A DNA stretch of 9,622 bases from Planctomycetaceae bacterium (GTDB taxonomy: Bacteria > Planctomycetota > Planctomycetia > Pirellulales > Pirellulaceae), in the NCBI GenBank assembly GCA_002862265.1, contig PKCQ01000596.1, positions 1-9,622 of the forward strand. Direction: 5' to 3'. Positions within the stretch are counted from its first letter, which is position 1. Each line of letters starts with the position of its first letter. The notes below the pieces were generated by a model. That model saw nothing but the letters and a program-made list of their open reading frames with translations. It made no database searches and had not been told where the DNA came from. Below are positions 7,391 to 9,622 of this stretch, piece by piece. The translations under genes and the position numbers were made by a program.

Positions 7391-7766
7391 GCGCCTCAAT
7401 GAAGATGCGACCCTAAGAAATGCCGAGTTTGAAAATGGCGACTCTTCCGGAGAGTCGCCATTCGTCTTTTAAAAGCCCAGCTGCGCGTTTATTTGTCTTT
7501 TTTCTTGATCGTCTTCAATAATCATTTGACTCACGCTTCTATTGCTTGTAGCGGGTCAAACGAGGGGAAGACTGACCGGCGATTAGGGGCATCGACTGGC
7601 TTTAACGTTACTCGGCCCTAAGCTGGTGTCGCTTCCCGTGGACAACGGTCTTGGGCGGTGGGTAGAATTCTCATGAATTCGGTGTGGGAGACGGAGTTTG
7701 GTTGGGCTCTGATGCAAACTACCGTGCATGCCGGGCTTGGCGCCGTTCAGCCTTCACTGAAAACAG
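7391..7766. other. Convergent intergenic region after rpoD
   Basis: Holds the rpoD terminator (7434-7470) and otherwise no supported gene or RNA. A perfect GAATTC pair separated by TCAT lies at 7665-7680, forming an inverted repeat with a four-base centre. A 56-codon plus-strand frame from ATG 7673 has no ribosome site and resembles nothing I know. Confidence 0.5.
7434..7470 (+). terminator. Rho-independent terminator of dnaG-rpoD
   Basis: A perfect 12-base-pair stem (AATGGCGACTCT at 7434-7445 and AGAGTCGCCATT at 7451-7462) closes a five-base loop TCCGG and is followed by CGTCTTTT. On the minus strand the same stem is followed by TTCAAACT after a run of T, so it may also stop transcription arriving from the pyrE side. 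Confidence 0.9.
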
Positions 7767-8000
7767 TTACTCATTGCAGAGTAGCTCATCGATCTGAGTC
7801 TTTGATTCGAAGTTGTAGCGCAGGTCCAGGGGGTTGAGGTAACGCAGGTCGGGCGATCGAAACAGTCCCGACAAGTTTCTTTGGCCGGCGAATTGCGATA
7901 GCTTGTCCTCCAACAAGTAACGGACCAATGCAAGTGAGTCTTGCCCGCGGACCCGCGTTGGACGCCGACAACCGAGCTCATGATTCACAGAAGCAAGCAC
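7767..8000 (-). CDS. Small open frame after pyrE; possible small gene or gene remnant
   Basis: I do not recognise it. The 77-codon frame begins at GTG 8000 without a Shine-Dalgarno sequence and ends with TAA at 7767. Its sequence is protein-like (LALVRYLLEDKLSQFAGQ, then SPDLRYLNPLDLRYNFESK), and its codons resemble those of real genes here: TAC rather than TAT, GAC rather than GAT, many CTG and CTC. Two overlapping frames on the same strand read as low-complexity shadows. The open frame actually reaches back to 8033, where the codons still read like protein (HILSSNTLPVLASVNHEL), although no start codon exists there. That suggests the 3' end of a gene whose beginning has been lost, with the break just after the pyrE stop. 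It could be read through from pyrE, as no terminator hairpin separates them. A chance frame cannot be excluded. Confidence 0.33.
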   Translation of the reverse strand: MLASVNHELGCRRPTRVRGQDSLALVRYLLEDKLSQFAGQRNLSGLFRSPDLRYLNPLDLRYNFESKTQIDELLCNE

Positions 8001-8040
8001 CGGAAGTGTATTGGAACTTAGGATGTGATAGTTTTATTTC

Positions 8041-8595
8041 TCAGCTGCGCTGAATTCCCAAGTCTTCGATCGTTGTCAGAGTCTCCAGCTGAAGCCCTGC
8101 TGCTTCGATGGCTTCTCGGCCACCTTCCAAGCGATCGACGACTGCCTGAATCTTGTCAACCTTCAATCCGAATTCGCGAACGGCTTCTACGGCTTTCAAG
8201 GCACTACCGCCACTGGTGACGACGTCTTCCACGATCACCGCCGTCATCCCAGACTCAACCGGCCCTTCGACTTGCCTACCAGTGCCATGTTGTTTCACCT
8301 CTTTTCGAACGATGAATCCCAACAGATCGGTGTCCCGCTGACCTGCCAAAGTAATGGTAGCCGCTGAGATTGGGTCTGCTCCAATTGCCATGCCGCCGAC
8401 CGCATCGGGCGTCTCGCTGCCTAGCAATTTCAACATACCAGCCCCAATCTGATTGGCTCCCTTGGGATGCAAAGTCAATTTGCGACAGTCCAGGTAAAAC
8501 GAAGCTTTTTTACCCGATGCGAGTGTGAAGTCACCAAACTGAAGGGCATGCTGCTTGATGAGTTCAATCAGTTCTGATTTGTCGTAAGTGTTCAT
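8041..8595 (-). CDS. pyrE: Orotate phosphoribosyltransferase
   Basis: Cytoplasmic enzyme of de novo pyrimidine synthesis that transfers ribose 5-phosphate from PRPP to orotate, giving OMP. The 184-residue length is usual (180-215). The orotate-side segment FTLASGKKASFYLDCRKLTL is at residues 23-42, GGMAIGADPISAAT at 67-80, and the flexible catalytic loop FIVRKEVKQHGTGRQVEG at 94-111 carries Arg97, Lys98, Lys101 and His103. The PRPP-binding motif VIVEDVVTSGGS is at 120-131 with the acidic pair Glu123-Asp124. ATG 8595 is chosen because the homology starts there and AGGA lies six bases upstream (8605-8602); the frame is open further upstream to 8919, but that part overlaps the neighbouring gene and does not look like protein. 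It stands alone, with no other pyr gene in the window. A 128-base gap (8596-8723) separates it from the membrane-protein gene; I see no clear terminator or attenuator there. Confidence 0.97.
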   Translation of the reverse strand: MNTYDKSELIELIKQHALQFGDFTLASGKKASFYLDCRKLTLHPKGANQIGAGMLKLLGSETPDAVGGMAIGADPISAATITLAGQRDTDLLGFIVRKEVKQHGTGRQVEGPVESGMTAVIVEDVVTSGGSALKAVEAVREFGLKVDKIQAVVDRLEGGREAIEAAGLQLETLTTIEDLGIQRS

Positions 8596-8723
8596 TGTGT
8601 TTCCTGGGATTGCAAATCGAGACCAGCCCATCAGTGGGGCAAGGATCAAATTCAATTCGCAATTGTGGCCATACGAGAAGGCTTCGCAAGAGAGGGCCGA
8701 GTGACCAGCTGAACGATAGCGCA

Positions 8724-8999
8724 CTAACCCAAATTGGAAGAGGTCAAGAGAATTGCGCCGACTACGAAGAACGCAGCCACTGCGAACATCCCGATGGCGA
8801 CGCCTTTCGGCGTTTGCTTCTTCTCCGGATCTTCTTTGCCTCTTAGTGCATGGATTCCGCTTGATGCGAGGCCGTACGCCACGATAAGTAGTCCGATTTG
8901 TGCCATAACCAGGTTCCACAGAATCGCAGATGTTTTGAAGTGAAAGGTGCCTATTGCTTGCAGAAAGTCTTCGTAGGCGGATTCCCAGAATTCCCTCAT
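8724..8999 (-). CDS. Small two-helix membrane protein, unknown function
   Basis: No named family is recognised. From ATG 8999 the product has 91 residues: a short amphipathic start (MREFWESAYEDFLQAIGTF), a first membrane helix at about 22-44 (ILWNLVMAQIGLLIVAYGLA), a hydrophilic loop rich in Lys and Glu (RGKEDPEKKQTPKG, about 53-66) and a second membrane helix at about 67-86 (VAIGMFAVAAFFVVGAILL). The positive charges of the loop suggest that it lies in the cytoplasm with both ends outside or in the periplasm, by the positive-inside rule. A GTG at 9038 in the same frame would add 13 residues and lie only 10 bases after the upstream stop; neither start has a clear Shine-Dalgarno sequence, so the start is uncertain. 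Position and strand suggest that it is cotranscribed with the gene ending at 9049. Confidence 0.75.
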   Translation of the reverse strand: MREFWESAYEDFLQAIGTFHFKTSAILWNLVMAQIGLLIVAYGLASSGIHALRGKEDPEKKQTPKGVAIGMFAVAAFFVVGAILLTSSNLG

Positions 9000-9048
9000 G
9001 GCGGGCAGGGTTGAACGAGGAACTCTGGCGAATCCCACTACAAATCGG

Positions 9049-9622
9049 CTAAGGCTGATCTGAAGATAGAATCCCGATCAACGTTAGTTCCGGTCGCTCT
9101 GCCCGGATCTGCTCGACGTCACCGTCGGACAAACCAAAAACTTCGCGCAAAGTAGGCAGCTGATTGAATAAACGATAACCTTCGTGACTGCGCTGGCTGC
9201 CTGTGCAGGATAAGAATTCGAGCTGCGAAAGATTCGCGATCGCAGCCATGACTTCATCAGTCAGCTCGCCGCGCGGGATAAGATTGCGAATGCGCGGATA
9301 CTGCCGAGCATGCTCGGCAAGCAAGTCGGCTCGCAATTGCCAGCTGCCCTTGTAGATCTTGACAGCAAATTCGAGAGTGTTTTCAACATCATCACGATCG
9401 AATTGAAGTGCATTCCAGTTGCTGCCTTTCATACGAACCAGATCTTGCTCAAACAGCACTTCTTCGCGCAGCGGGACATCTGAGTATGCATAGCTCGGCA
9501 GCTGTGGTGGCAAGGCCCTGGGATTGGGCTCCAAGGTCAGAAGATCGATGGCGTCGTTGCCAATAGATGTATCGACAAAGCGGACGGAACCATCGACCAT
9601 GGCGACCTGAATTCCCACGTAC
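9049..9622 (-). CDS. Partial protein with probable H-x9-DG-like segment (5' end outside window)
   Basis: The frame is open to the window edge and its start lies beyond it, so only the C-terminal 190 residues or so are seen. The first visible residues, YVGIQVAMVDGSVRFVDTSI, resemble the C-terminal motif of planctomycete DUF1559 proteins (H-x9-DG, usually followed by S-V-R-F); the expected His would be exactly the first residue outside the window, so this cannot be confirmed here. These proteins normally begin with a pilin-like N-terminal methylation helix and are exported. The downstream part is unlike the standard family, which usually ends soon after the motif: about 165 more residues follow, including NLSQLEFLSCTGSQ and FNQLPTLREVFGLSDGDVE, with a mild leucine-rich-repeat flavour. 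A different exported protein with a similar DGSVRF segment is the main alternative. The small membrane-protein gene follows 49 bases after its stop. Confidence 0.72.
   Translation of the reverse strand, partial: YVGIQVAMVDGSVRFVDTSIGNDAIDLLTLEPNPRALPPQLPSYAYSDVPLREEVLFEQDLVRMKGSNWNALQFDRDDVENTLEFAVKIYKGSWQLRADLLAEHARQYPRIRNLIPRGELTDEVMAAIANLSQLEFLSCTGSQRSHEGYRLFNQLPTLREVFGLSDGDVEQIRAERPELTLIGILSSDQP

Noticed and set aside
8596..8919. Open frame extending pyrE upstream, giving a 292-residue product
   Set aside because: The extra 108 codons overlap the membrane-protein gene in another frame and give an Arg-rich sequence without protein character; ATG 8595 has a good ribosome site and fits the family length.

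Overview
The window looks like chromosomal DNA of a planctomycete, most likely of the Pirellulaceae (Rhodopirellula-like) type. This is an inference from the moderate GC content, the wide intergenic spaces, the planctomycete style of the DnaG and sigma-70 sequences, a lipid-free secreted protein of unknown function, and a partial protein carrying what appears to be the end of an H-x9-DG motif. No database search was possible. I found no defence system, CRISPR array, integrase, transposase or RNA gene.

Layout. Bases 70-2177 (minus) hold a two-gene unit: a secreted protein of unknown function followed 2 bases later by glycerol kinase (glpK). Bases 2178-3615 are a 1.4-kb stretch between divergent units without an intact gene; its middle (about 2541-3169) reads like a badly decayed coding sequence. 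Bases 3616-7390 (plus) hold dnaG (DNA primase) and rpoD (housekeeping sigma factor), the core of the classical macromolecular-synthesis operon but without rpsU next to dnaG. A strong intrinsic terminator follows at 7434-7470. The convergent minus-strand group on the right is, in its own reading order: a 5'-truncated protein running off the window edge (9622-9049), a small two-helix membrane protein (8999-8724), pyrE (8595-8041), and a short open frame just after pyrE (within 8033-7767) that may be a small gene or a gene remnant.

How the genes relate. dnaG and rpoD link initiation of replication with initiation of transcription. pyrE makes OMP for pyrimidine synthesis. glpK phosphorylates glycerol, and its glpF and glpD partners are not in the window. 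Most of the window is ordinary housekeeping DNA. The items most worth a second look are the unknown secreted protein tied to glpK, the decayed-looking region at 2541-3169, the coding-like remnant after pyrE, and the altered activator-contact residues of the sigma factor. I did not find convincing evidence of a new biological system.
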